Shown here piece after piece: positions 6,216 through 6,222 of a stretch of 6,222 nt of DNA. The DNA is from Pseudomonadota bacterium. GTDB lineage: Bacteria > Pseudomonadota > Gammaproteobacteria > Burkholderiales > Burkholderiaceae_B. The first letter of the stretch is position 1. Each line of letters starts with the position of its first letter. The position numbers and the translations under genes are program-made. A model generated the notes under the pieces. That model ran no database searches. It was not told the origin of the DNA and was given only the letters and a program-made list of their open reading frames with translations. The stretch covers positions 1-6,222 of the forward strand of contig JAJYTK010000065.1 of the NCBI GenBank assembly GCA_021793095.1, written 5' to 3'.

Positions 6216-6222
6216 CATTGCC

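Noticed and set aside
5997..6218. Minus-strand ORF of 73 codons over the fba end and terminator
   Set aside because: It runs through the terminator hairpin and the fba 3' end, and its translation resembles no protein family I know.
1..6222. Calvin-cycle (cbb) operon
   Set aside because: tkt, gap, pgk and Calvin-subtype fba are present, but no RuBisCO, phosphoribulokinase or CbbR gene is in the window, and heterotrophic betaproteobacteria have the same genes.

Overview
The window looks like a chromosomal central-carbon locus of a proteobacterium, most likely a betaproteobacterium of the Burkholderiales/Alcaligenaceae type. This is inferred from protein resemblance recalled from known families and from the tkt-gap-pgk ... 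fba gene order; no search was run. Base composition is moderately GC-rich. Coding density is high, and no tRNA, rRNA, CRISPR array, insertion sequence or phage gene was seen.

Layout. Positions 1-519 hold the C-terminal quarter of transketolase (tkt), cut by the left edge. It is followed after 12 nt by glyceraldehyde-3-phosphate dehydrogenase (gap, 532-1548) and after another 38 nt by phosphoglycerate kinase (pgk, about 1587-2789). These three genes point rightward and look like one operon. A DinF-type MATE multidrug/toxin exporter lies on the opposite strand (2774-4108) and overlaps the end of pgk tail-to-tail by 16 nt. A 258-nt divergent intergenic region (4109-4366) carries a perfect -10 box for the exporter. 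Then mogA (molybdopterin adenylyltransferase, 4367-4987) and, 53 nt later, a class II Calvin-subtype fructose-bisphosphate aldolase (fba, 5041-6105) run rightward. The last 117 nt hold a small inverted repeat, a strong intrinsic-terminator-like hairpin with a U-rich tract, and a Shine-Dalgarno-like sequence at the right edge that presumably serves a gene starting just outside the window.

How the genes work together. tkt, gap, pgk and fba are reversible steps shared by glycolysis/gluconeogenesis, the pentose phosphate pathway and, in autotrophs, the Calvin cycle. No RuBisCO or phosphoribulokinase is visible, so autotrophy cannot be claimed. mogA (molybdenum cofactor synthesis) and the exporter have no obvious metabolic link. 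They occupy the place where many relatives carry pyk between pgk and fba, which suggests a rearranged operon.

Most notable observations. (1) The GAPDH lacks the acidic residue that normally reads the NAD ribose: it has Asn36-Ala37-Pro38 instead of Asn-Asp-x. This suggests altered NAD/NADP preference. (2) The fba-downstream terminator hairpin sits only about 12 nt before the next gene's ribosome-binding site, leaving no room for a promoter between them, so it may act as a leader attenuator. No clearly new multi-gene system was found; the genes are recognisable housekeeping families.
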